Part shown: positions 8,299-17,608 of the stretch, piece after piece
How the letters are laid out: the number at the start of each line of letters is the position of its first letter
Position numbering within the stretch: the first letter of the stretch is position 1
Source of the DNA: CAG-877 sp963645945
Lineage (GTDB): Bacteria; Bacillota_I; Bacilli_A; RF39; UBA660
Assembly: GCA_963645945.1 (NCBI GenBank)
Contig: CAVIUA010000003.1
Coordinates: 1-64,000, forward strand
Length of the DNA: 64,000 bases
Direction of reading: 5' to 3'
Program-made: the position numbers and the translations under genes
The notes under the pieces: model-generated
Told to the model about the DNA's origin: nothing
What the model saw: the letters and a program-made list of their open reading frames with translations, nothing else
Database searches by the model: none

Positions 8299-10023
8299 TT
8301 AGATTATTTCATCAATATCATCTTTTACTTTTTTTTTTTTATGATTGTTTTTTTTGCTCTTGTAATAATTATTTTTTTGATGTTGATACTTATTTTTATT
8401 TTTTTTCTTAGGTGCATTTGTTTTATTGTTTTCAACTTTTACTTCATTGATAATTACAGGTATGTTTTCATTTTTTTCTTTAACAATTACTTTTTCCGAT
8501 TCTGCAGGACTTGGTGTATTGTCTTTCAATTCAACATTTTTTACTTCTTCAGTAACAATGACAGGTTCAATTGTCTTATCTTGCTTAGGTGTATTTAATA
8601 TTTCATCTATCGTTGGTGAAACATAAGACTTTACCTTTGGTATATTTATTTCAATATTACTTGGTGTATCTACTATTTCAGGTATTGTTACTGCAGGTTC
8701 TTCTTTAACTTTTTCATTTACAATATCTTTTACTTCATTTACAATATCTTCATTATCTTCTTGAACTGATTCATTTATAGATAACATATCATTTAACTCA
8801 TTTGATATATCTATATTTTCATTTTCTTTCTTTTTAAAGATACTTCCAATAATAGCAAATTTTGATAATTTTTCTTCAATAGCTTGATTTTTGGCAGCTA
8901 CTCTTTTAGCTTCTTGTTCTTCTACTTCTTTTCTGACAACTTTAAACTTATATAATAATTCATCAGAAATAATTATGAATGTACTTATATCATTATCTGT
9001 ATCTTCACTATATAATATTGGCTTACCTGTTGAATCGTGAGCATCTAATAATTCTTCAATTCTAGGTACTTCAATAATTTCATATTTACTTTCATCTATC
9101 TTTTCTCCAGACTTACTCGATACTATTGCTCTATCATATTCTCTTAATATACCTCTTACTGTTGATTTATATATATCTTTTTTACTTCTATTAGTTAAGA
9201 AATTATAAATAACTATATATAATAGTGCTAAACTTAGTATACCAACAATTATACCTAGTACTAAAGCAACTGGTTTCTTTATTTGTGACATATAATTTCT
9301 TTCTAATGTACCAGAATTATTTATATCACTTGTATCAATACCTATATTTATTGTTTGTTCTGACATAGGTATCGCAATTACTAATTTACTTGTTTTATTA
9401 AAATCTTCTTTTAGTAGAGAACTTTTGCCTTCTACATCAATTGTAAATGTTAATACTAATTTGCTGTTTACTGATAAGGCATATTCTTTTTTAAATGCAT
9501 TTACATAATTATTATATTCATCGTAGTTAATGCTTATATCTTTATCTACTCTAAAGCTTGATCCTGATATTTTTTCTTTTGTATCTTTTAATAAGACACT
9601 TGGTTTTTTATATAACACTTTGTTATTATCGTTTGGATCGGATATTATTAAATCGGCTGTTACTTTATAATTATATGTATATTCCATTTTTTCTTCTGAA
9701 TGCATTTCATAAGTAAATGTTGGTACTATATTTTTAATTATACTTGCAATATATTGCATATCTTTATCTAGATATTGTTCTTGATAATAATTATTATCTT
9801 TTAAATATACTTTGTAATCTATATTACCTAATTCATTATATCCTATATATGATTCAGCTTTTGTATACATTGATCCTTTTAATACTAGAAATGTTAATCC
9901 TAACATAATTAATGTTGGTATTAACATATAAAATAGCCATCTCTTAGTAGTATATGGTTTAATCTCAGTAGGTTTTTTATCTAGTTTTGGATTTTTATTA
10001 GGATCCAAATTATTATTTTTCAT
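8299..10023 (-). CDS. DUF5305-family membrane protein of surface-fibre locus A
   Basis: 574 residues: a short polar N-terminus, membrane span at about 30-52, an external domain of about 190 residues, a second span at about 252-275, then a cytoplasmic part. The C-terminal 170 residues are low-complexity, rich in Glu, Asn, Val and Pro, and end in a strongly basic stretch (KKKNKNK). The external domain matches the shorter paralogue at 21169-22263 (SYIGYNELGNIDYKVYLKDNN versus LHYDEKSDLDYKVYLKDND). DUF5305 proteins are known next to SipW-type peptidases in archaea and Clostridia. Role in fibre export or sensing is inferred. Confidence 0.75.
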   Translation of the reverse strand: MKNNNLDPNKNPKLDKKPTEIKPYTTKRWLFYMLIPTLIMLGLTFLVLKGSMYTKAESYIGYNELGNIDYKVYLKDNNYYQEQYLDKDMQYIASIIKNIVPTFTYEMHSEEKMEYTYNYKVTADLIISDPNDNNKVLYKKPSVLLKDTKEKISGSSFRVDKDISINYDEYNNYVNAFKKEYALSVNSKLVLTFTIDVEGKSSLLKEDFNKTSKLVIAIPMSEQTINIGIDTSDINNSGTLERNYMSQIKKPVALVLGIIVGILSLALLYIVIYNFLTNRSKKDIYKSTVRGILREYDRAIVSSKSGEKIDESKYEIIEVPRIEELLDAHDSTGKPILYSEDTDNDISTFIIISDELLYKFKVVRKEVEEQEAKRVAAKNQAIEEKLSKFAIIGSIFKKKENENIDISNELNDMLSINESVQEDNEDIVNEVKDIVNEKVKEEPAVTIPEIVDTPSNIEINIPKVKSYVSPTIDEILNTPKQDKTIEPVIVTEEVKNVELKDNTPSPAESEKVIVKEKNENIPVIINEVKVENNKTNAPKKKNKNKYQHQKNNYYKSKKNNHKKKKVKDDIDEII

Positions 10024-10025
10024 TA

Positions 10026-11159
10026 TTACACCTCTTCACTTAGCCATACTGTTGGAATTCCTGCATAAGGAATCATACTAACAGCCTTTCCAATAACAGA
10101 TGCTTGATCAATTGTCCAGGCATCTTCTGTTTTGTTATTGTCCCCTTTTGTTCTAAAATAGTAATTATCGTTTATTTTTTCCATTTTTATAATACGATGA
10201 ACTACTACAATATCATTATATTTATATACTAATACTTCGCCTACTTTTAAGCTTCCAATATTATCTTGGGCAATTTTTTCTACTATTACAACGTCACCTT
10301 TTTTTATTTTTGGATTCATTGAATCAGAGCCTATTGCTAGAGCATAAAATTTAAATGTTCCAGATGTAAGTGCAATAGTTAATGATAGAAAAATAACTAA
10401 CACGACTGTTGTGATACGTTGAACTAAAAAGTTTCTTCTTATATCAGATTTTCCTTTTTTATTACCAAATTCCTTATATGTTTTCCATAGTATATATGCT
10501 GGTAATAATAATTCAATTATAGTTTTAAAATATTCATTAATATTTGGAATGATTGGTATTATATATGAAGGTATCTCCATGATTAGTCTATATATTATAC
10601 CCGGTCCATAACCAAACTTATAACATAAATATGTTAGAAAAAAGTTTTTTGATAATATTGGTAGTACACTCATGTAGCACATTTTTACAATACCTAAGGT
10701 AGTATTTAGATCATATGCATAAGCTACTAGCTTGGTATCTATTGTAACAAACATAAAACATGATAGTATGATAAGAAATTTATTATTTTTTGTCTTACTT
10801 ATAATTTCATATCTTAATATTTCTGATATTCCTATTGTTAATATTATTGGCACTGTATTTCTTATTATTCCTAATATTGATAAACTATATCTAGTTTTTA
10901 AAAAACCAACTATTAGTCCTGATAAGTAGATTACAATGTAATAAATAAAACAATATATTAGAATACTTAAGATATTATCTTTTTCATACAAATTTCTCTT
11001 TTTTTCATGACCAGATACAAGTATTGTTATACCAAGTATTATGGCAAGAAAAAGTATCATGCTATATTCTTCTAATTTATTTGTTACAAAAATATCTAAA
11101 AGAAGTATCATTATTGTTGCTAATTGTATCAAAGCTAGTTTTTTTTCACCCGTTTTCAT
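10026..11159 (-). CDS. SipW-type signal peptidase I with N-terminal membrane domain
   Basis: Cleaves the special signal peptides of TasA-like fibre proteins. About seven membrane spans precede a C-terminal S26 peptidase domain: catalytic serine in AIGSDSMNPKIKKGD, VVHRI and RTKGDNNKTEDAW. The ER/SipW type uses Ser-His instead of Ser-Lys, consistent with the VVHRI histidine. I chose the ATG ending at 11159 because AGAGGG lies just before it. The gene follows two TasA-like genes and precedes DUF5305, as in locus B. The large membrane domain is longer than in Bacillus SipW. Confidence 0.88.
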   Translation of the reverse strand: MKTGEKKLALIQLATIMILLLDIFVTNKLEEYSMILFLAIILGITILVSGHEKKRNLYEKDNILSILIYCFIYYIVIYLSGLIVGFLKTRYSLSILGIIRNTVPIILTIGISEILRYEIISKTKNNKFLIILSCFMFVTIDTKLVAYAYDLNTTLGIVKMCYMSVLPILSKNFFLTYLCYKFGYGPGIIYRLIMEIPSYIIPIIPNINEYFKTIIELLLPAYILWKTYKEFGNKKGKSDIRRNFLVQRITTVVLVIFLSLTIALTSGTFKFYALAIGSDSMNPKIKKGDVVIVEKIAQDNIGSLKVGEVLVYKYNDIVVVHRIIKMEKINDNYYFRTKGDNNKTEDAWTIDQASVIGKAVSMIPYAGIPTVWLSEEV

Positions 11160-11202
11160 ACTTTTCCCTCTTTCAAATATTTTTGTAATAAACAAGGATT
11201 AA

Positions 11203-11240
11203 GGCGTAGCAATTTAGTTTGTTACACCTTAATTGTTTAT
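11203..11240 (-). terminator. Intercistronic hairpin between TasA-like gene and SipW gene
   Basis: TTAAGGTGTAACAA pairs with TTGCTACGCCTTAA with one or two mismatches. No U-run follows on the minus strand. It is likely a partial terminator or an mRNA-end stabiliser that keeps fibre-subunit mRNA above peptidase mRNA. Confidence 0.45.
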
Positions 11241-11248
11241 ACTTTCTG

Positions 11249-11860
11249 TTATTCAGCTTGAGAATATACTAATGTTACACCCAAGTTAGAAATTGTTACA
11301 TCTGCTGATGGTAATAGATTTGAATCAGTAAAATCTTTATATTTTAAAGTTAATACCATGTTTCTAGTTTCATCTTTTGCTAATGTATCTCCAACTGCTA
11401 CTGCTTGTCCTGCCTTAGCATCTCCTGCAGCATATACTAATGTATACTCAAGTTTATCACATACTTTTGTAGCATCTGTTGCTGCTGTTGCAGCTCCTGT
11501 TTTTCCTGTACAAGTTGGTGTAGGAATTGTTACAGTACTTATTTTTGCATTGTAAGTTCCTGTATTTGAAACAGCTACATTATAACTAACTGAATCTCCA
11601 GGTGTCTTAAATGTTACATTATAGGTTTGAATTACTGTATCAGATAAAGTTGGTGCAGTTACTTCTGTTGCTGTACCTGTCTTTACTGCATTTCCTAAAT
11701 TACTGAATTTTACTTTCCATGATGATGTTTGTACTGATGCATTACCATTAATAGTTAATGTTTCACTAAATGCTGCAAAACCAATACCAATAGCAACTAT
11801 TGAAATAATTAGGGCTGCAACAACTAGTACTTTCATTTCTCTTCCATTATTTTCTTTCAT
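11249..11860 (-). CDS. TasA/camelysin-like fibre protein (locus A, main subunit)
   Basis: 203 residues. A SipW-type signal peptide at about residues 8-32 ends in GIGFAAFSETLTINGNASV, the classic start of TasA-like proteins. The mature part is Ala/Thr-rich, beta-strand in character and contains two Cys about 18 residues apart (PTCTGK...KVCDKLEY) that could form a disulphide. It is followed by the hairpin and the SipW gene, so processing by that peptidase is likely. Three other proteins in the window share the same frame (11875, 35079, 35694). Confidence 0.82.
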   Translation of the reverse strand: MKENNGREMKVLVVAALIISIVAIGIGFAAFSETLTINGNASVQTSSWKVKFSNLGNAVKTGTATEVTAPTLSDTVIQTYNVTFKTPGDSVSYNVAVSNTGTYNAKISTVTIPTPTCTGKTGAATAATDATKVCDKLEYTLVYAAGDAKAGQAVAVGDTLAKDETRNMVLTLKYKDFTDSNLLPSADVTISNLGVTLVYSQAE

Positions 11861-11874
11861 ATTTTTCTCCTTCT

Positions 11875-12462
11875 TTAACTTTGTGAATAAATTATTGATG
11901 CAGATAAATTGGTAAGTTCAACTCTTTCTGTTGGCCAGGTATTACCAATGTATCTCATAATAAGTTTTAGGGTTTTCTTACTACCTGCTGGTAGTAAATC
12001 ATCTATCATTATTCTTGACCCGTTTGCATAATATAGTTCATATTTGAAGCTATTACAGACTGTTTCGGCATCAGTAACGGCAGTTGTAATATCTTCTGAT
12101 ACTCCCTTACAAATTGGATCCAAAATTGATATTGTTGAAACTTTAGCATCTAAATTGCCATCGTTTACAACGTTAAATTCATAGGCAACAACATCTGTCT
12201 TACTACTAAATTCAACTTTAAATCTATCGATACTTGTTGAATTTTTGTTAATAATTGGCCTACTTACTTCTTGAGCCTTTCCTGTTATTTGGACTTTGGA
12301 TAAGTTTTCAAAATGGATATCCCATTTTCCATTGTTGACACTAGATGCGTAGCCAGATATTTTCACGGTTGAACTAATGGCAACTAATGATACTCCTAAC
12401 CCGAGAATAGCAATTATCAATGTGACAACGACTATCAGTTTGTTCAAGTTCTTATTATTCAT
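11875..12462 (-). CDS. TasA/camelysin-like fibre protein (locus A, first gene)
   Basis: 195 residues with a SipW-type signal segment (about 8-30, LGLGVSLVAIS) and a beta-rich body. Two conserved Cys sit in the same place as in the neighbour (DPICKG...TVCNSFKYELYY). It is first in the locus A operon, 15 bases before the main subunit gene. It may be a minor or anchoring subunit. The ribosome binding site before its ATG is weak, while a strong GGGAGG a little upstream serves a possible short upstream frame. Confidence 0.75.
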   Translation of the reverse strand: MNNKNLNKLIVVVTLIIAILGLGVSLVAISSTVKISGYASSVNNGKWDIHFENLSKVQITGKAQEVSRPIINKNSTSIDRFKVEFSSKTDVVAYEFNVVNDGNLDAKVSTISILDPICKGVSEDITTAVTDAETVCNSFKYELYYANGSRIMIDDLLPAGSKKTLKLIMRYIGNTWPTERVELTNLSASIIYSQS

Positions 12463-12476
12463 AATATTCTTCAGAG

Positions 12477-12582
12477 TTCTTTTTTCCTATTCACTTACCT
12501 CCCATCCTAAGTTATTTTTGGTAGGTACTCAAATGTTGTTTTCCATCACGCTGAAATCTATGCATCAATTTCACACCCTACT
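12477..12582 (-). promoter_or_regulatory. Structured 5' leader of locus A, class unknown
   Basis: In the transcript, GTAGG near the 5' end can pair with CCTAC about 55 bases later. That pair encloses a second hairpin with arms TGAAAT and ATTTCA. Downstream a strong GGGAGGT precedes a seven-codon frame starting GTG (MNRKKEL) that ends just before the first fibre gene. This suggests control by RNA structure or translational coupling. I do not recognise a known riboswitch class. Confidence 0.35.
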
Positions 12583-12587
12583 ATTTA

Positions 12588-12616
12588 ATGATAGCAAAAT
12601 TTTTATGTTTTGTAAA
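12588..12616 (-). promoter_or_regulatory. Promoter of surface-fibre locus A
   Basis: TTTACA (12611-12616), 17-bp spacer, TATCAT (12588-12593) on the minus strand, with TGC just before the -10 (extended -10). The start point would lie near 12581, giving a leader of about 120 bases before the first TasA-like gene. Confidence 0.55.
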
Positions 12617-12755
12617 TACTTGACAAGTGTGTTTTTTTCAAGTTTTTGAAACTTTTTTTGAGTATTTGATCAATTATAAATATTTATTTATTTAAGTACC
12701 TTTTATTATTTAACTATTTATAAGAATACTTTACACAAATAATGTAAAGTTTTAG

Positions 12756-13451
12756 TTATATATTTATATTTTTTAATACTTTATTCATTATTTCAGCTAT
12801 CTTTTTGGAACTTTTTTCTAAGAATTTTTCGTAAACCATTGTGTTATTATCACCTGGTATATCAGAAATACTTCTAATAACTAAGAATGGAATATGACTT
12901 AAAAAGCATACTTGAGCAATACTTGCCCCTTCCATTTCTACGGCAAGAGCATCGAACTTCTTATTGATTTTTTTACTCATATTATAATCTGTACAAAATA
13001 TATCACCTGATGCTATTGTACCTATTTTTATTGATGAATCTTTTATAGTTTCCTTAACAGTTTTTAGTAGATATTCATCGCAATTTATATATGTTCCTAC
13101 ATTTGGAATATAGCCTTTTTCATGATTAAATGCTGTAATATCAAAATCATGTTGAACTAATTTATCAGCCAGTACAACATCTAATACATTTAAATTTGAG
13201 TCTACTCCAGCCGCTACTCCAATATTAAAAATATAATCTACTTGCATGTTATCAATTAATATTTGTGTAGTTCTAGCAGCATTTACCTTGCCAATTCCAG
13301 ATTCTACTAAAATACATTTAATATTATTGATAGTTCCTTCATAAAACTTTAAATCAAATATTTCATATTCATTTGTAATTTGCAAATAATCTTTTAAGGC
13401 ATCAAGTTCTTCTTTCATAGCAAATATTATACCTATTTTTTTACTTTCCAT
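12756..13451 (-). CDS. mtnN: 5'-methylthioadenosine/S-adenosylhomocysteine nucleosidase
   Basis: Hydrolyses MTA and SAH to adenine and the thioribosyl products, clearing by-products of methylation and polyamine synthesis. 231 residues, the usual MtnN length. It starts KKIGIIFAMKEELDAL, has GIGKVNAA, GVAAGVDS, the catalytic region VEMEGASIAQV and RSISDIPGDN near the C-terminus. It stands alone between locus A and the giant frameshifted gene. The SpeD and methyltransferases encoded at 44.7-50.6 kb would make its substrates. Confidence 0.93.
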   Translation of the reverse strand: MESKKIGIIFAMKEELDALKDYLQITNEYEIFDLKFYEGTINNIKCILVESGIGKVNAARTTQILIDNMQVDYIFNIGVAAGVDSNLNVLDVVLADKLVQHDFDITAFNHEKGYIPNVGTYINCDEYLLKTVKETIKDSSIKIGTIASGDIFCTDYNMSKKINKKFDALAVEMEGASIAQVCFLSHIPFLVIRSISDIPGDNNTMVYEKFLEKSSKKIAEIMNKVLKNINI

Positions 13452-13543
13452 TTATTTCTCCTATTTCTTTAAATTTTCGTTAATCATATTTAATTACTTG
13501 TAATCCTATTTTCTCATTTTTATCAATATTCATATTTTTTTTG

Positions 13544-16500
13544 TTATTTTGTAGATGAAATACTTTCTGTATTTTGAGTCTTAGTATTTAACATTTCATT
13601 TATTTCTTGATTATTATCTATTTTTGTCTCAGTTGTATTACTTTTTTCTTGTGTATAATCAATAACAGACTCATTTTGATTATTTATTTTTGGATTATTT
13701 TTGACATCTACTATATCTTTTGATTCTTTTATTCCAACTAAAGGTTTATTATAACTAGCTTTTTCTCTAATGGTTGATATATAATCATCTATTTCTGGAA
13801 GTGATTGTAATTTACCATCAACATAATCCAAGTATTTACTTAGAGTTTTTTGCATTTTTTCATATCCAGTTGAATTCATATTATCAAAAACAAAATCATT
13901 ATATGGATAACTATTTCTTATTTCAGAAACATGATTTTTACCATAGTCATGAACATGATATATTTTTATAAATTCATCAAATGTCTTTCCTTCTGCTGCT
14001 TCCATAAAACTTCTGGCTGCTGTTTCTAGTGTTCCACCGTTTTGAACTATCCAATTTTCTATACCTACACCAGCAAGCCCACCTTGTTCAACAGATTTTC
14101 TTCTTGGTTTATAACATCCTGCCTTTTTCATTAACATTTTAGCTAAAACAATATTTGCAACTACTTCTTCCTTCATTGCTGGATCGATTTTTTCAATTGT
14201 GTCAATTCTATCTTTGGCGGCCATTTCTGTTGAATAATCACTTTTATTTGTTTTTTGAATATAGGTTATATCTAAATCTATTTTTCCTACACCTTTTACT
14301 TTGGCTTCTATATCTCTAAAATTAGAACATGGTACTTCTAATATGTCTAATTCATCACATATGGCTTGATTAATTTTTGATAATTCCCCTTCTTTTTTCA
14401 ATTTACTAGCATCAATACGAACTATATAATCAAAATCATATTCGTATGGGATATTAGTTCCTCTAGCAGATGAACCTGTTTCCAATATTTCAACTGTTCC
14501 TTCTGTAATATTTATATCCATTTTATTTTTTACGGTTAAGTTTTCATTAGGAATCATTTCAATGGATTCTTTTAAAGTACTATATACTTTATAAGACTTT
14601 CTCTTTATGTCTTCCCTTTCACTTGCAATAAGTTCTTTTAACTGTTCAATATAATCATTATTTGAATGTTTTCCAAGCTTATATTCTTTTGAACCATAAT
14701 ATGATAACCCTTGCATTTTACCTTTTATTTCTTCATATTCTTTTGGAGTAAATATTAATTTGCCCGAAAAGTCAACTACAGGTATATAAAATCCATTCTT
14801 TACAATTTCATTTTTTAAGATAGCTAAATCATTATTTGGAGTTTTTTGTGTATAATTAACAGATCCATCTTCTAAATAAGGCTCAAAAGGATTAATTTCA
14901 TCGTTTTCTTTAAATAAAATATAATCAATGTCACTACCGGCAATACCAGTTCTTGCAGCCCAGTGATTGTCATATCCACCTTGGGAAGTTTTACTTCCAA
15001 ACATTTCTATTTTATCTGGTTTGTATTCACTTTCTATTAAATTTCCTTGAGAATCTCTAGTTATATTAATTTCTGGATTTTCTTTTTTCAAAATTAAATA
15101 TATATTTCCAAAACCAAATCCTGTTGGAGTGCCAACAATATTATTATATATATTTTTGCCATTTTCTTCTATTAATGTAAAATCAATATCTAATGGAGTC
15201 GTATCAGAATTGCTTGCTCCAATGATAGGTCCTAAAAATTCCTTACAAACATTTCCATTATTAAGTGAACTTCCAAAACTTTCTATTGTACCAATGGATC
15301 TTATAAAGTCTCCTTTTTCTAAAGTTAATACTTTTCCTTCTTCCAATTCTTTTGCCCTTTTTAATGAGATTTTCTCCTTATTTTTCACCGTATTTATTGT
15401 ATCATTTTTTAATTGCTTAAAACTGTCATAGCCAGCTTGATAAGCAAAATTTCTTACTATTCTATCTGGCAAACTATATTTTTCAGTAGGTTTAAATATT
15501 TCATTAAAATACTTTATTTTTTCAACTGGTGATAAGTTTTCTGGAACTTTTCCATTCTTTTCATAATTTTTTGTTTTTTCATATAAAGCATTTAAATGTG
15601 CTGAAAAAACATTAAGAATTTCTTTGGAATTTTCATCTAATTCTTCATATTTTATAATGTCTTTTGTAATGCCTAAAAACAAAGTATTTCCTTTATCAAT
15701 ATTATCCATATATTCTAGTAATGAACGGTTATTTGATCTTACAGCAATTCGTAATAAATCATTATAGATAATTTGAAATCTTATATCTGTAGAATTAGGA
15801 TTCCTATTTACTATTTCCATTCTTCTTGTTTGTATTGGATTAATTAACTCTGGTGAAACTCTACTTTCTTCTGAAAAATTAAAATATACATTTTCATTTG
15901 ATAAGTCCGGATATAATTCTTTAAAGCATTGATATATTTTTGCCATCATAGGTAAATTATTCATTAAAAATATTTTTTCAACTTTATCAAATGATTCATT
16001 TGGATTTTCAGTTTTTAGAATCAATGGTAAAAATTTATCTAGTAAATTCCCCAATTCGTTTGAATTTGTATAAACAAAACGCTCTACTATATCAGCAAGT
16101 ACTTTAATTTCATCAAGAGAAATTTCAGGGTTTTCAACTAAAATTCTCATAACATGAAAATTAGCAACGAATGAGTGCGTTTTTTTTAGCGATTTTAATA
16201 TTTCACTTCTTTTTAATTTAGCTAATTCTTTATCATCATCATTATCAAACATTTTCCATGTTTCAAAAATATTTTCTGGTAACACATTTGACTCAATCAT
16301 ATTTACAATCATTGCGGATTGTAAATGAGGATTTTCTACTGTTTCAAATTTTCTTATTATCGTTTCATTTGATAAATATTGAAGCACTGAACATTGAAAT
16401 CCAAAAGCTTTTTCTGGTAATTTTAATATATTTTCAAATTTCAAGTCATCTGATGATAATCTTTTTATTACTTCTAAAACTAAATAGGGATTTGCTTCAT

Positions 16501-16882
16501 CATTTTTAGCCATTTCCTTATCAATTATTTTGACATACATTTTATCATCTTCATCATCTTTTGAGAATAATGGTCTATAGGAAATAAAATTAGCCATTTC
16601 ATAACCTTCTAATCTTTCATATAATATATCAACGTATTTTTCCTGTGCTTCATGGCTTAAAAATGATTCATAAAGAGTTTCATATTCAAAAATTTCTAGT
16701 CCATTTGGTATATTTTGTAGTTTTAATTCATCGTTTGAAAGATTACTAAACGGGACAATATTATCATTATTATATTTGGCAAAAAAATCCAATATATAGC
16801 TATCTGTTTCTTCGCTTTTTGGAAGTGAATAAATAAAATATCTTAAAAAAGTGCTGTCCTCTTTTGAAAACATTTCGTCCAT
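13544..16882 (-). CDS. Main part of a frameshifted giant protein with archaeal-CCA-like nucleotidyltransferase domain
   Basis: This frame stays open upstream of its first ATG to about 17128, where it joins the 17086-17517 gene through a seven-A tract, giving one protein of about 1,290 residues. The N-terminal half is helical, with HEAT-like repeats (…VKKLSSDDLK…). A central domain of unknown type follows (GSDIDYILFKE; FYIPVVDFSGK). The C-terminal third has GSSARGT...DFDYIVRID and a third acid in IDLDITYI, followed by a helical region (KMLMKKAGCY...LAGVGIENWIVQNGGT). That order is the class I CCA-adding/OAS-type nucleotidyltransferase fold of archaea. Substrate is unknown. The last 70 residues are Asn/Thr-rich. 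Confidence 0.65.
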   Translation of the reverse strand: MDEMFSKEDSTFLRYFIYSLPKSEETDSYILDFFAKYNNDNIVPFSNLSNDELKLQNIPNGLEIFEYETLYESFLSHEAQEKYVDILYERLEGYEMANFISYRPLFSKDDEDDKMYVKIIDKEMAKNDEANPYLVLEVIKRLSSDDLKFENILKLPEKAFGFQCSVLQYLSNETIIRKFETVENPHLQSAMIVNMIESNVLPENIFETWKMFDNDDDKELAKLKRSEILKSLKKTHSFVANFHVMRILVENPEISLDEIKVLADIVERFVYTNSNELGNLLDKFLPLILKTENPNESFDKVEKIFLMNNLPMMAKIYQCFKELYPDLSNENVYFNFSEESRVSPELINPIQTRRMEIVNRNPNSTDIRFQIIYNDLLRIAVRSNNRSLLEYMDNIDKGNTLFLGITKDIIKYEELDENSKEILNVFSAHLNALYEKTKNYEKNGKVPENLSPVEKIKYFNEIFKPTEKYSLPDRIVRNFAYQAGYDSFKQLKNDTINTVKNKEKISLKRAKELEEGKVLTLEKGDFIRSIGTIESFGSSLNNGNVCKEFLGPIIGASNSDTTPLDIDFTLIEENGKNIYNNIVGTPTGFGFGNIYLILKKENPEINITRDSQGNLIESEYKPDKIEMFGSKTSQGGYDNHWAARTGIAGSDIDYILFKENDEINPFEPYLEDGSVNYTQKTPNNDLAILKNEIVKNGFYIPVVDFSGKLIFTPKEYEEIKGKMQGLSYYGSKEYKLGKHSNNDYIEQLKELIASEREDIKRKSYKVYSTLKESIEMIPNENLTVKNKMDINITEGTVEILETGSSARGTNIPYEYDFDYIVRIDASKLKKEGELSKINQAICDELDILEVPCSNFRDIEAKVKGVGKIDLDITYIQKTNKSDYSTEMAAKDRIDTIEKIDPAMKEEVVANIVLAKMLMKKAGCYKPRRKSVEQGGLAGVGIENWIVQNGGTLETAARSFMEAAEGKTFDEFIKIYHVHDYGKNHVSEIRNSYPYNDFVFDNMNSTGYEKMQKTLSKYLDYVDGKLQSLPEIDDYISTIREKASYNKPLVGIKESKDIVDVKNNPKINNQNESVIDYTQEKSNTTETKIDNNQEINEMLNTKTQNTESISSTK

Positions 16883-17085
16883 TAGAAAATCTTTCTTTGA
16901 TTTATTTTCTATACTAAAAAATAAATCCGGTAAAGATAAAGGTGATGATGCATTCCCATTATAAAATTTGTCAAAAATTTTTATTTTTGTTTCATCAGTT
17001 GATATACTATTTAGTACTACTTTGGCATCAATACTATTTAATAGTTCAAAATATTTTACTTTTAAATCGTCTGAAGAAAGTTTTT

Positions 17086-17517
17086 TTACGATAGGAGAAC
17101 TATAAAAAGTTGAATATGGACTTTTTTTAAATCTCCAAGAGTTTTGTCTCGATATTCATCCATTTCCGAATTCATTTCAGGTATATTCGTTGCTTGGCAA
17201 ATCTCAACTTTACTATCTAATGATAACTTTTCAAATGCTTTCTTTCTGATATCTTCTGTTTTAATACTTTTAAATGCTTTTTCAACATCCAATGAACTCA
17301 CTTTATCTATATAACGCAACTTAATCTCATCGGTAGATAACTTTTCGACAATAGGACCTATTTTATATATATATTCTTTGTTTTTATCATTTAATATTTC
17401 TTCTAGAAGTTTTTCTCTATACTTATCATATTTAGGATTTTTTGGCATTTTCTCTTCGCGTATTAGCTTAGAAAAAATTCTATTCTCTAAATATTCTTTT
17501 TTTAACCGTTCAAGCAT
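17086..17517 (-). CDS. N-terminal part of the frameshifted giant repeat protein
   Basis: 143 codons as read. The first 125 or so hold one HEAT-like helical repeat (IGPIVEKLSTDEIKLRYIDKV) resembling the unit found after the break (PIVKKLSSDDLKVKYFELL). The last dozen residues are out of frame. At the A7 run (17122-17128) a -1 slip, or one added A, continues the frame into the 13544-16882 gene. The real start is the ATG ending at 17517, preceded by GAAGGTAGTGATG. Confidence 0.6.
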   Translation of the reverse strand: MLERLKKEYLENRIFSKLIREEKMPKNPKYDKYREKLLEEILNDKNKEYIYKIGPIVEKLSTDEIKLRYIDKVSSLDVEKAFKSIKTEDIRKKAFEKLSLDSKVEICQATNIPEMNSEMDEYRDKTLGDLKKVHIQLFIVLLS

Positions 17518-17608
17518 AACATCACTACCTTCAATATCATTTTATTAAATTACAATTTTTTAAAATAACAAATGTCAATTTTGACACAAATGATTTTACT
17601 ATAATTTT

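Noticed and set aside
12477..12582. A c-di-GMP riboswitch in front of locus A
   Set aside because: Fibre genes are often c-di-GMP controlled, but neither the GEMM-I core nor the class II core could be matched.
15129..15431. Plus-strand open frames inside the minus-strand genes (for example 15129-15431, 28031-28588, 43108-43515)
   Set aside because: They are antisense shadows of well-supported genes, with low-complexity products and no ribosome binding site.
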